From Tribonema minus (lineage: Eukaryota; Sar; Xanthophyceae; Tribonematales; Tribonemataceae), in contig JAFCMP010000143.1 in the NCBI GenBank assembly GCA_017506865.1, forward strand, positions 108,641-172,640: a stretch of 64,000 nucleotides of DNA. Reading direction: 5' to 3'. Numbering within the stretch: position 1 is the stretch's first letter; every line of letters begins with the position of its first letter. The position numbers and the translations under genes were made by a program. The notes under the pieces are model-generated. The model was given only the letters and a program-made list of their open reading frames with translations. It was not told where the DNA came from and made no database searches. Positions 1-11,197 of this stretch are shown here, piece by piece.

Positions 1-3000
1 AGCTGGCCACGGCCACCTTTGATCACTGCCTGCGACCAGAGGTACGTCAGCTCTGAGCTCGTTTTCCACTTCCTGCAGTACCTGATGTTGAGCACCAAAT
101 CAGTCGGGGTACGACGAACGATATTCATCGCCTTCTACAGGTGTCTTCTCAATGCAGTCAAACGCATATGCTGCTCTGCACGCAGGCGAAGGAGGAGGTG
201 GAGTTTGTACAGATCCAGGCCCGGGCTCTTGGCATCAGCTGCTACACACGAAGGTGGTCGGAGCACCCCTCGTGGCTAGGCAAGGATGCTAAAGGTCAGG
301 TATGGCATCACCGGCACAATTCAAAGATCTGCAGCGTAAGAGATGACACTGTTCCTTGTTGTTACAGGTCAGGAAAACCATAGTGTCGAGGCTGCTGAGG
401 CGGTGCTGCCGGCTTGGTGTCTTCCCTGCGCTGCTGCACTGATCCTGCATGTCCTGCGAGCCTCCGTCACACACGCATGCAACGGCTGCCTGCGTGCTGT
501 AGGCATACAGCAGCGCGCACGCGCGTGGCGCCTGGCCGAGGCCGCAGCGCTGCTTGCCGAGCTGAGCAGCCACACCACCGTCACCGCCCCCGCTGAAGAC
601 GGACTGGCTAGCAGCAGTTTCGTAGCCACAGCTCACCACCAGGGCGACCAGGAGGAGACGCTGCTCCTGAAGCTGGCGCGCGGCGCGCACGTCACGCGGC
701 TGCGCGGCATGGCGTGGTCGTCCGCGCTGAGCGTTGAGGATGGCGCAAGTCAGCATCGCTCCGGCGCAGGCGCGCGCGGCGGCGACGGTGGCGCCGACGC
801 GCTGCCGTGCAGCGGTCCTGATGCTGCCGGCTCCAGCAGCAGCAGCAGCGGCAGCAGCAGCGGAGGCACTGGTGATAGCGACAGCGATGTGACACAGGAA
901 GCCGAGAGCGCGCTGCTGCACACAGAGCTGGGCGATGAGGGAGTTCAGCGGGCTGATGTTGAACTTGAAGTTACAGTTGTCAGGCCGCTGCTGGGGGCGC
1001 GCAAGGCGCAGCTGGAGGAGTACCTGCGCCGCCGCGGCGTGCAGTGGCTGGAGGACCCGTCAAACGCAACGGCAAAGTACGCGCGCAACGGCGTTCGGCT
1101 GAATGTGCTGCCCACTCTCAGGCAAGCCATGGCGTGTGCGCAAACTGCTTGCCACATGGAGAGGGCTGTGTTGCACGTGTTGGGTATCACGCGATCGCGT
1201 GTAGGCAGCCATGCGTGCTGGACCGAACAACGGTGCACAACTTGTTGCCTATACACGTTTGATTTTATAGTCAGAGTCATCCATGTTCAGGTCGATTGAT
1301 GATCTTTGCATGGAAGGTCTGGACTGCTCTTCTCAAGACGATGATTCGCGCGCGCAGCGAATGGTGTGGTGCGCGTCCATAGTCTGTGGTACAAATCCAT
1401 AGTTTGCGGTCGGATGAATCACATCCCTGCACTCTAATAATGCAATGTACATGTACACCTTGCTGCACCGAGCCCTCTGACCTGCTGATCTGCGCCCATA
1501 CCCACCCCTTCCACCTCAAGACAGCAGCTTACAAACACCAACGCTATAACACGGCCACAAACATCTCGCCTGCGCTGCAGGCGTATTGCCGGCGGCGAGG
1601 CAGCGCTCGCGGCGCGCCTGACGGAGCTGGAGCGGCAGAGCGCGCTGGTGGCGGACATGGTGCGCGCGGCGGCAGAGGCGTGGGAGGCGCAGCACCTTCC
1701 GTCGGCGGGCGCGCGTGGCGTTGCGCCACCAGATGCGAATGTGAGATGGCACAGCAGTCGGCGTTGTCACTGCTCTGCACAGCTTTCATTGGCGATTATG
1801 ACCCTCGACAAATCCCGCACACTGCCACTGTTGGTGGTGGTGATTGGGAGGTTTGGCTGGAAGCGCATTTCCCTGCTGAACAGGTTTCTGTGTGCTGGCA
1901 CAAGTGCGGTGCACCTTTCATGTTCTACTTTGCCCCAATGCACACAAGTGTGCAGTGCACCATTTGTTTCGCTCTGTTTTACTGACTTGTATATCCTTGC
2001 TGTATACAGTATCCTTGCTGTATACAGTAGTCATGTAGACGTCCGTCACTTCATAATGACTGCACAGCAGCTGTTTTGCTCCTTGTGCGGTCACCAGTGT
2101 TTTCACAGTAACACCCCCACCAGCAGGTATCTACCACCTTTCTTACAGCGCAGCGGTGTTGTCTTCAGCGCCAGCACGGCGTTGCATGAGGCGCTGTGGT
2201 TTCGCACGCAGAAACCTACTACTTCACAATCTCCTTTCCGCACGTCGCTCACAACCGCACACGACACGCGCGGCCGGCGCAGGCGCTGTGGGGCCCCGGC
2301 GACTTCCCGCTGCCGCCGTGGGCGGACGCGGCGCTGCCGGCGCTGGTGCAAGAGGAGCTGCTGCACCGCTTCGTGGCGCGCGGCGGCCCCGCACGCGCAG
2401 CCCTAGCTCCAGGGCTACCGCCGCGCGTCCCCGGCGTCACCCTGGGCGGCGCGCAGACGGCGCACCTCGCTGCGATGGCGCGCGCTGCCGGCAGCGCGCG
2501 CTGGCACGTTGATGTTGGCGGCGGCGCGGCGGTCATGCGCGACGGCGACGTGCTGCGGCTGGCGCACGCGATGGGCGCCGCTGCTGCGGCAGCAGCTGGC
2601 GCCACTGCCGGCGGGGGTCTCGGTGGGGCGGGGGTAGGGGAGGGCGAGCGGACGGCAGGGTGTGTGGCAGGGGAGGTGACCGTGGATGAAGCTGAGGCGC
2701 GCTGCACCATCACCGCGCCGCCAGACTGGGAAGTAACAGCAACACGCATCGGCGTGGCGGAGGCGGCAGGTATAGCAGCGGCGGCGCGCGATGGCACAAG
2801 CGGCGCCGACCGCCCGCCCGCCGCTGCTGCCGCTGCTGCCAGCGACATGGTGCTGTACAACGTCCCGCCGGGCGCTGTGCTGAGGGTGCGGCGGCGGCGC
2901 GACGGCGACAGGTTCCGGCCGCGCTGGCGCGCCACGCCGGCGAAGGTCAAGGACTTTCTGCGCGGGCAGGGCGTGCCGCTGCACCGCCGCGACGACGTCG

Positions 3001-3311
3001 CGCTCGTGCAGCTGTCGCCGCCGCCGCCGCTGCCACTCGACGGCGCCGCTGGCGGCGCGCATGGCGCTGGCGCTGCTTATGGCGCTGACTCCGCGTGTGA
3101 CGACGGTGCTGCCGACGGCGCCGCTGATGCGGGCGCGGCCGCCGCCGCGGAAGTCGTGGGCGTGTATCCCGGTCACGCCTCGGGTGCGGTGTGCGAGGAC
3201 GTGACGGGGTGGCCGCCGCTGCTGCTGCGCGTGCGCGGGCGTGACACGGGGCTCGTCTACGAAGTGCGGCCGCCGCCAGCGCGGAGACGAAGCGACAATT
3301 CTGACGCATGA
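1..3311 (+). CDS. tilS: tRNA(Ile)-lysidine synthase (TilS-like), 5' end outside window
   Basis: TilS enzymes convert the wobble C of tRNA-Ile(CAU) to lysidine using ATP and lysine, in bacteria and plastids; a plastid role is inferred, since the targeting region lies outside the window. Proposed exons: 1-41, 186-299, 511-1121, 1581-1740, 2149-2190 and 2283-3311, giving 664 residues here. Exon 1 encodes the family motif FDHCLRPE. Exon 3 has AHHQGDQEETLLLKLARG and RPLLGARKAQLEEYL, then WLEDPSNATAKYARNGVRLN, all classic TilS N-domain motifs, separated by a low-complexity Gly/Ser insertion at about 730-900. The last exon carries the C-terminal tRNA-binding domain (RRRRDGDRFRPRW, then KVKDFLRGQGVP). 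The PP-loop SGGxDS motif must lie upstream. Two introns use GC donors (1122 and 2191), and exon 5 is the least certain. The stop codon is at 3309-3311. Confidence 0.88.
2191..2282 (+). other. Short GC-AG intron flanked by an 11-bp direct repeat (TilS gene)
   Basis: This 92-nt segment separates two phase-0 exons of the TilS gene. AGGCGCTGTGG occurs at 2189-2199 and again at 2281-2291, so one copy lies at the start of the intron and the other spans the acceptor and the next exon. Splicing at AG|GC on the left and AG| on the right restores an open frame reading TALHE-ALWGPGDFPL. The arrangement resembles an intron born by tandem duplication or by insertion with a target-site duplication. Confidence 0.55.
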
Positions 3312-4660
3312 ATAGCGAGGGAGTGCATGGGTGGCGGTTTTGGGCATACGATGCGCTGCGCGGGCGGAGCATCCGTGGTCGCGCCTCGTTGGTGGCGCTG
3401 CATGACAAAATGTGGTGAATGCGCGCAACGCGCCAGGTCCTTGCCTATGCACGGTTCACGTGTACCGGGCATGTTATAAATCACTTCACTCCATGAGGAA
3501 GCTGCGCAAGTGTGCGCCCAGGTGTTGTCGATACAAAGCATCTCGATACCTGTACGACATGTCCAGTCTTGATTGCCAATGTGAGAACTCGGGTGCGCCA
3601 GTCTCCTAAAGTGTGTGTGCAGCTACAGTGTTGCTGTGTTTGGTGACACATCACCAAGCTCCTGCCTCGCCCAGCTAACTCCTGCAGTGCCGAGAGAAAG
3701 GGGATGGCGGCCCTAACTCCCAATTCAGCCCATATTGACCTTCATGGTCGGCAAATGCAAGCAGCAGCAAGGCGCTAAGGCTTATAGCATGGTTTTGCAG
3801 GTGTCGAATGATTAGCATAATAGCATCTGCTGTGGCAGAATATGGCATGAAACCAGTGTGGCAGAATATGGCTAAAGAGCCCTCTAAAACCTGGGTCGCT
3901 TCACAACATGAAGATACGGTCTTGACTTCAGAAAGGGTCAGGCCTGTCCGACAGCCACCTCACTGAGTCTGTGCATTATATTCACTACCCTGGTCGGTGC
4001 AAGCGAGTAGCATAGCTGTGTGAGCATGAAGCAGGCTAACCGCACTGCTCCTCGTCAAGCTCAAATAATGTATCTAGGTCACAGACATAGTCTGACCAGC
4101 AACTCGCCGACGGTCAGCTGTCTGACTTGCCAATGACAACGCGCTGTATTACAATTGAGCAATGCCACTGGGCACGCCACAAATCCCAGCATGCTCAAAG
4201 GCTCAATAACCAAACAAGTACGCATGCACTTTGCGCGCTACATGGCTGGCATCCTTGACATACCATCACTTTACGCAAGAAGGTCACGGATGGTCTTGTG
4301 CTCTATGAAGGCAAAATGAGAACGAGACTGCAATGCGTTCCAATACACCAAGCACCACAGACAGCGAGGTGCAGCAGCAGCTGCCACGATTGCAATCAGC
4401 TAATCAACTTGAGGCATTCAGCATCCGTGGGAGCTGTGCATGTGATGCAGACGGCAATGCATACCTACCCTGAAGCCACTTCTTAGAATGTTTGCAATGC
4501 AGACGCAAACAGAGCAACCCAAGGAGAGGAGAGGCTCAAGAGTGTTGCAACCAAGTCGAGAGCAATGATCATCATTGTGAGCACATTGTGTGTATATGGA
4601 CCCCAGGGTGGCATATGTATGATCTGTACTCACTTACTCGGACCCTGACCCACCAGGAAC
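3312..4660. other. Intergenic region between the TilS gene and the LRR array
   Basis: No convincing coding region is visible. The part from roughly 4200 onward matches sequence that precedes the second and third LRR copies (around 9040-9240 and 14010-14210), so it is the left flank of the tandem unit. The rest, 3312 to about 4200, shows nothing recognisable. Confidence 0.6.
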
Positions 4661-6547
4661 CTAGGAGGCTGTGCTGGACGCATGTGCTGCAGCACCCTGC
4701 CTCACGAGCTCGCAACAATCGTCAGCAAGGATGGTCGTCAGCGTCAGCTGGTCGAGCGTCGTTGGAAGGCTCATGAGCCCCGTGCAATACGACACGTCCA
4801 GTGTTCTAAGCGCTGGCAGATTGCCTATGGAGTCCGGCAGGCGCAACAGACCTCTGCAATCGCTTATGTGAAGCGTCCTGAGTGCCTTGAGTTTGCCAAT
4901 GGAGTCTGGCAGTGTAGTAACCCTGCAGTTGCACACCGAAAGGTTCTAGTGCTGGCATGTTGCCGATGGAGTCCGGCAGGGAGGTCAGCTCAGTACAGGA
5001 GTCCAAGTTCAGTGTCTGCAATGCCTGCAGGTCGCCGATGCTGTCTGGCAGCCGCTCAAGACAACAGTCTACAAGCAAAAGGTCCACCAGAGCTGTCATC
5101 CTGCCTATGCTCTCCGGCAGGCTAGCCAGTTTGTGGCAGTAGGTCAGATCAAGCTTTGTCAATGCGGCCAGATTGGCAATGCCATTTGGCAAGGCAGTGA
5201 GACGCCCATCGGCCCTGAGATTAAGCGTCGTCAATGCGGCCAGGGCACCAACGCTGTCAGGCAGCGTCTTAAGGCCGGGGCAGCCGCTCGCATCGAGGTC
5301 TGTCAATGCAGCAAGGTTGCCAATGCTCTCTGGCAGTGCCTGAATCACGGGGCAACAGCACACCCTCAGCTTTGTGAGCGCCACGAGGTTGCCGAAGCTC
5401 TCTGGCAGGCTGACAAGACTTTCACACCAGCCCAGGTCGAGCGCCGTTAATGCTGTCAACTGGCTGATGCTGTCTGGCAAGAGAGTGAGCTGCCTGCAGT
5501 GATAATGTCTGAGCGTTGTCAACGTGGTCAATCTGCCAATGCTATCGGGCAGGCTGATGAGCATGTACCAGCCGCTGAGTCAAGCGTGGTCAGCGCCGAC
5601 AGGTCGCCAATGCATCCTGGCAGTTGTGTGATACTGGTGTTCTCATTCAGGGAGAATGAGAATGACTTCAGTAGCATCAGCACATCTGCTCGCGCACCCG
5701 AACCCGTGGCACGCAGGAGCGTGGGCAGCATCTGTAAAATCCTCTTGGGCTTGCAATCTACTATGTGCAGGTCCTGCAGCGAGCGCGGAACGCGCGTCAG
5801 TGCCCCCTGCAGCTTCCGAAGGATCATGACCTTTACGTCGCTGAACAGGCTGTCAAACACATCTGTGGCACCAGCACAAGTTGAAGGGGGGCTCAACGAC
5901 AGGGCGAGCAGCGGGTCAACGTCAAACTCCCCGTGGAGCTCAAGGTGGACAACGGTATGGCTGATGAAGGCCTGACGTGCTGTAGCATGTGGCCACGGCT
6001 CTTGGAGGATCAGGCGTACGGCCGGTCTCACCTTCTGGTGCATGGATTTGCACATGCCCCAAGCGGACTTGGGCAGAAGGCGGTTCTGGGCCATCACTGT
6101 GAGCACCTGCAGTGCATCCAGCCTAATTTCCTCACTTGCTTTGGTCTTCCGGCGTTGACGCTTCGCTGAAGCCGCCGGCGTGGCAACATCAGCCCCGCCG
6201 TCCTCACCACTGCCGCCGGCTGCCGAATCAGCCTGAGCGCAAGCTGCACTCCCACCGCCAGCAGCTAGATCCTCCACTGGGGACGTTGGCTCGCTGCTCG
6301 CGGCTGCGGCGGATGCCGCGAGGCTCTTGCCATCCTGGCGCGCTCGCGCAATCGCTGCATCCAGACCAGCTAGCTCTTCCTTTCTGCTCGCCAGCTCCTG
6401 CCCTTTGCTCGCCAGCTCCTGCTCTTTGCTCGCATGTGCCTCACGCAAGGCATCAACTGCTGTCGCAACATGCTGCCTGTGAGCTTGCAAAGCTGAAATG
6501 TCCAGACCATCTGAGTCGTCGCTGCCGATCATTGAACTGACAGGCAC
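4661..6547 (-). pseudogene. LRR copy 1: coiled-coil + leucine-rich-repeat protein, frame broken twice
   Basis: The reading begins at 6547 with a helical N-terminus, three heptads of the form ASKxQEL (a short coiled coil), an acidic/Ser linker, a conserved block containing DALQVLTVMAQNRLLPKSAW, then 24-residue leucine-rich repeats of the plant-like LPDSIGxLxALTxLxL type. Compared with the paralogs, one C is missing at about 5579 (GACTC instead of GACCTC), which shifts the frame at the first full LRR. Two bases are missing at about 4944, after which the original C-terminal LRR frame continues to 4661. There is no signal peptide or membrane segment, so a cytosolic recognition/scaffold protein is the likely ancestral product. 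It is a pseudogene unless the indels are sequencing errors. The function of this family in algae is unknown to me. Confidence 0.8.
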
Positions 6548-9240
6548 ACAAGGTCTTGGTGGGGCAATGTGGCTTGAGTTGGCTTAGCACCTTCTGAAGG
6601 TTTGAAAGTTGAGGTTTCGATTTGAAAAAAAAAATGGCCATCAACTTGCAGGCCCAGGCCCAGTTAACTTGCAGGCAAGCGAGGCGCAGCTAAGATCCTG
6701 TTGCCTACTACAGGAAGGAGCGTGAGCGGTTCTGGCGCGCGCTTGCCTGAAGCTCACGACAACATACCCGGTACAAGGCATCGTTTTCGAACAGGATAAC
6801 CAGTCGCACAGTTCAGCTCTGAGCTTGGAGAAGTAGTTGACTACATCGCTAGGAGAAATGGTTGACCACACCTCACCGAGGCACCCTTTGCTACAGCCGC
6901 CAGGGTGGTTAAAATCATTGGAGGCAAGCATGTCTGAAGAGTGATTTGAGGCAGCGCTAAGCCATGTCAATCCATTGATTTCTGAAGCCTCGCAAGTTGC
7001 ACCAAGCTTGGCAGACCTTCCAGGGTTCTCTACCCTTCTCAGCAAGACGTCAGAAACAGTGAAAGAGGAGCTGGTGGCGGGAGGATATCTGGGCAGGTTT
7101 GAGCAGCACCGCATGGCAGTGGGAGACGTTCAAGATGGCGGCATCAGATGGCGTTGTGTCAGTGCCGCCAGGGTGCCATGCAATTCATGAAAAGCACAAG
7201 AAACAATTACCGCTCCGCAGGCGCACTTGACCCCAGAACCTGCAGAGCAACGTGGGTTGCACCTTGCCAAGAGCCTCAGCTAGCGCTGTGGCGACGGCAG
7301 AACCCATGGCGATATGTCCCAGCAAGCCACACATCACCCGCATCATCGATTACACCCTTCATGAAGACCATGGCCACTTGGCATGTCGCCTGCGCCTCCA
7401 ACATGGAGCTTGCCTACACCTTGGGCCACCAGTGTGTGACGTCGCCTGCACCTCCTACATCGAGCTTGCCCACACCGTGGCCACCAGTGTGTGATGTCGC
7501 CTGTGCTTGCGACAGCGCACCTGCTACGCTGCTGCACGTTCGTCAGCAGACTGTGTCCTCCCTGGCTGTGCCTCGACAGTGGGCAGCTTTCAGTGTCGCC
7601 TGTGTTTGTGCCAGCAGGTGGTGCGCTACGATGTCTGCATCTCCGGGCTTGTGCTAGTGGTATGATAGTAGGCTACGCCGTCTGCGGCTGGACCTGTGTA
7701 CCACGTGATACTGTGCATCTGCGTCTGCGCCTTTGTGCGGCGTGCTACATCTGCTCTGCGCCAGTGCCCGGTGTGCTGCGTAAGCTACCCTCACCCGGCG
7801 GCGCCTGCGTGCTGCTGCACTCCTCTCAGCCAGCATGCTGCTGCATTCTTATCAGCCAGCGACACTTGCGCATTGCTCCACTCATCTTAGCCAGCGATCA
7901 GCACAGTGCTGCGCTCACCGTAGCCTGCGAGATTTGTGTGCTGCTGCGTTTGTCTTAGCCAGCGGCGCCCGCGCGCTTGTTGTGGAATTGTTCCTTGCTT
8001 GTGTGCACATGGCCATGTGACTTGGTGAGTTGAACATGCCAGCCCTGGTAATTGCTACTTCAGAATCTGTATCTGCACATGTGTTGTGTTTGTGAAAGCC
8101 CTGGAGCAGCACCCCCCCGACAAGATGAGATAGTAATGCGAGCGATATGGCCAGCATTTTTCAACTGATGCACGGCGCATCAGTGCAGCGGCTGGCAATG
8201 CTGTTAGCACAAGCAGCCTCAAGAAGCTTTGACAAGACCAGTGGTCTGACACACTGACATGACTCTGTGTCATTCAAGCATTAACACCATTGCATTACTG
8301 CAATATGATTAATACTGCACATCAATGCACTGCGTGTTGGGGCAGTAGTTATGGCACAACAAGCACACACCTTGAACTGTAAAGGCATGTCTGGTGCTCA
8401 TTTCCTGCGGTGCATGCTGTACATGCCATGGCGCCCTTCACGTTGCACGACTGCACGCATATGCATGCCGCAGGTACTCCCGATGACAAATGCAGCACGC
8501 ATGAAACTTGGATTTCAACATGGTTGCATGAACATGTGGGCTGCTCTTCGCAAATTTGTGGCATGAGCAAGGGCATTGTTCTATGCGATGCTGACATGGC
8601 AACTACAAAAGGTAGAGGGGCCTCACTGCCATGTGCAAATCAATATTGATGCCACAGGCCATGTCAGTCATGTTTGCACATGCTAGCACGCGACTGTCTG
8701 TCAGCGCCCCTTGAGAATGCACTGCAGCCATCAAATCTGATGCTCAAACCAGTTAGCAGTTGCGCTTCAACTACACAGTTTGCAAGTTCACTTTTGATTG
8801 GCACTGCACACACAATTGAGGTCAATGTGCACTGGACTGAACCAATAACCACTGCAATTGCTACACCAGAAACACCAATGCAGACCACCAGATGCAACTG
8901 CTCAGGGTTGGCAATTGCTCTGAAGAGCATACTGATGTGAAGACAATGTTGCAGTGCTCAAGTCCAGCACCAGATATTTGGGGACCACAGCTGTGGCTGC
9001 CTCGCTCGCCGCTTAACAAATAACAGACCTACAGCGGGCATGACACATGCACGCAGTGCGTGCAGAAATGAAGATTCTGTGCAAACCGCTTGGTATGTGA
9101 GCAGTGCAGACAAAAAAAAGGACAGACCCTTGTGCTGATGACCAATGCGGCCAACGTGAAGTCAAAAGCAGCTCGCAAAACATTTGCATTGTACTATATG
9201 CATGAATGTAACCAACAGAACATACACGGCGTGTGCCTGG
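6548..9240. other. Flank of LRR unit 1/2, no gene seen
   Basis: About 2.7 kb of moderate-GC sequence that is largely repeated as the flank of LRR copy 2 (11198-14213). Short open frames here (for instance around 7148-7657 and 7491-7958) are Cys/Leu-rich, lack family resemblance and are not conserved as frames between the two copies, so I do not call them genes. The 5' flank of the LRR gene, 6548-6950, presumably holds its promoter. Confidence 0.55.
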
Positions 9241-11197
9241 TCACTCAGAGCCTGACTCCTCAGAAGTGTCAGTGTCCAGGTCCAACTCGTTGACAAGTTC
9301 TGACGCACTCTTCCTGACGAGCTCACAACACTCGTGAACACTAATGTGTGTCAGCAAAGTCAGCTCAACCAGCGTTGCCGGCAAGCTGGTGAGCCCGCTG
9401 CAGTACCTCAAGTTGAGCAGCTCAAGCGCTGCCAGATTGCCTATAGAGTCGGGCAGGCGCGACAGTCCTCTGCACTCGCTTAGGTGAAGCGTCCTGAGTG
9501 CCTTGAGGTTGCCAATGGAGTCTGGCAGTGTGGTGACCCTTGTGCACTCGCACATCGAAAGGTATTCTACATATTGCTGCCATGTTGCCGATGGAGTCCG
9601 GCAGGGACGTCAGCGCGGTGCACCCATCTAACTCAAAAGTTGTCAATGCCTGCAGGTCGCCGATGCTGTCAGGCAGCCGTTCAAGATGACAGCACATCAC
9701 GACCAAAAGGCTCGTCAGAGCTGTCATCCTCCCTATGCTCTCCGGCAAGCTCGTCAAGTTGTCGCAATTGCTCATATCGAGCTCTGTCAATGCGGTCAGA
9801 TTGGCAATGCCATTTGGCAAGACAGTGAGAGCCCCATTGTGCCTGAGATCAAGTGTCGTCAATACGGCCAGGGCACCAATGCTGTCTGGCAGGCTGACAA
9901 GACTGTCGTAGCAGCTCGCATCAAGGGCTGTCAATGCAGCAAGGTTGCCAATGCTCTCTGGCAGTGCCTGCAGCGCGCGGCAACCGCAGAGCCTCAGCTC
10001 TGTCAGCGCTGCAAGATCGCCGAAGCTGTCCGGCAGGCTGACAAGCCTGTCACACCTACTCAGGTTGAAGACCGTTAATGCTGCCAAATGGCCAGTGTTG
10101 TCTGGCAGGACAGTAAGCTCCTCACAGCCTTCAAGCTTGAACACTGACAACATGCCCAATCCACCAATGCTATCGGGCAGGCTGGTAAGCATGCCGCAGC
10201 CGCTGAGGTCAAGCTTGGTTAGCGCAGACAAGTCGCCGATGGAATCTGACAACTGCATCACATCAACGTCTGAAGTAAACGACTTGACTAGCGTCTGAAC
10301 ATCTGCATGGGGGCCCAAATCCGTGGAGCGCAGGAGTGTTGACAGCATCTGCAATACCTCCATGGAGTCGCATTCTAAGAGATGCAACTCCTGCAGCGAG
10401 CATGGTATGCGCGTCAGCGTCCCCAGCAGGTTCCGAATGGTCATGACCTTCACGTCCTTAAAAAGGCCGTCGAACCTATCTCTGGCACCAGCACTAGCTG
10501 AAGGGGGACTCAGCGACAAGGCGAGCAGCGGGTCAGCGTCGAAATCCCCACGGAGCTCAAGGTGGACAACGGTGTGGCTGACGAAGGCCTGACGTGCTGT
10601 AGCATGCGGCCACGGCTCTTGGAGGGTGAGGCGTGCGGCCGGTCTCACCTTCTGGTGCATGGAATTGCACATGCCCCAAGCGGACTTGGGCAGAAGGCGG
10701 TTCTGGGCCATTACCGTGAGCACCTGCAGTGCATCCAGCCTGATTTCCTCACTCTCTTCGGTCTTGTGGCGTTTACGGGTCGTTGACGCCGCCGATAAAG
10801 CGTCGCTCGCGCCGTCACCGCTGCCGCCGGCTGACGAATCAGCGCAATCTCCAGCTGCACTCCACCCGCCAGCAGCTAAATCCTCCACTGAGGACGTAGG
10901 CATCGCTGCTCCCGGCTGCTGATCCGGCGAGGCTGTGCCATCCTGGCGCGTTCGTGCAATCGCTGCATCCAGAGCAGCTAGCTCGTGCTCTTTGCTCGCC
11001 AGCTCCTGCTTTCTGCTCGCCAGCTCCTGCTCTTTGATCGCCAGCTCCTCCTTTCTGCTCGCCAGCTCCTTCTCTTCGCTCGCATATCCCTTAAGCAAGG
11101 CATCTACTTCTGTCGCAACATGCTTCCTGTGAGCTTGCAGAGCTGCGATGTCCGAAGCAGCTGATCCTTCGATGCCGATCATTGAACTGCACAGCAC
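9241..11197 (-). pseudogene. LRR copy 2: coiled-coil + LRR protein with a +4 frameshift near the C-terminus
   Basis: This is the best-preserved copy. An open frame runs 11197 to 9422 (591 residues): N-terminal helical region, five consecutive heptads (ASEEKEL to ASKEHEL), an acidic linker, the conserved DALQVLTVMAQNRLLPKSAW block, then about ten LRRs of the LPDSIGNLAALTxLxL class. At 9570-9574 it has CATAT where LRR copy 3 has a single G, a net +4 that changes frame. The original C-terminal LRRs remain readable in the other frame down to 9241, ending in an acidic tail. The shifted frame adds about 35 residues (TARLHWQPQGTQDA...) that closely match the shifted tail of copy 1. It may be a functional truncated gene or a recent pseudogene. 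Homology to copies 1 and 3 is clear; its biochemical role is not known. Confidence 0.8.

Noticed and set aside
7148..8020. Overlapping Cys/Leu-rich open frames in the flank of LRR unit 1
   Set aside because: The frames are not preserved in the homologous flank of unit 2 (around 12290-13060) and resemble no protein family.
9548..9571. A possible 24-nt intron (GTAG...CGAG) that would repair LRR copy 2
   Set aside because: Far shorter than any intron seen here and it does not restore the ancestral reading cleanly. A +4 insertion is the simpler explanation.
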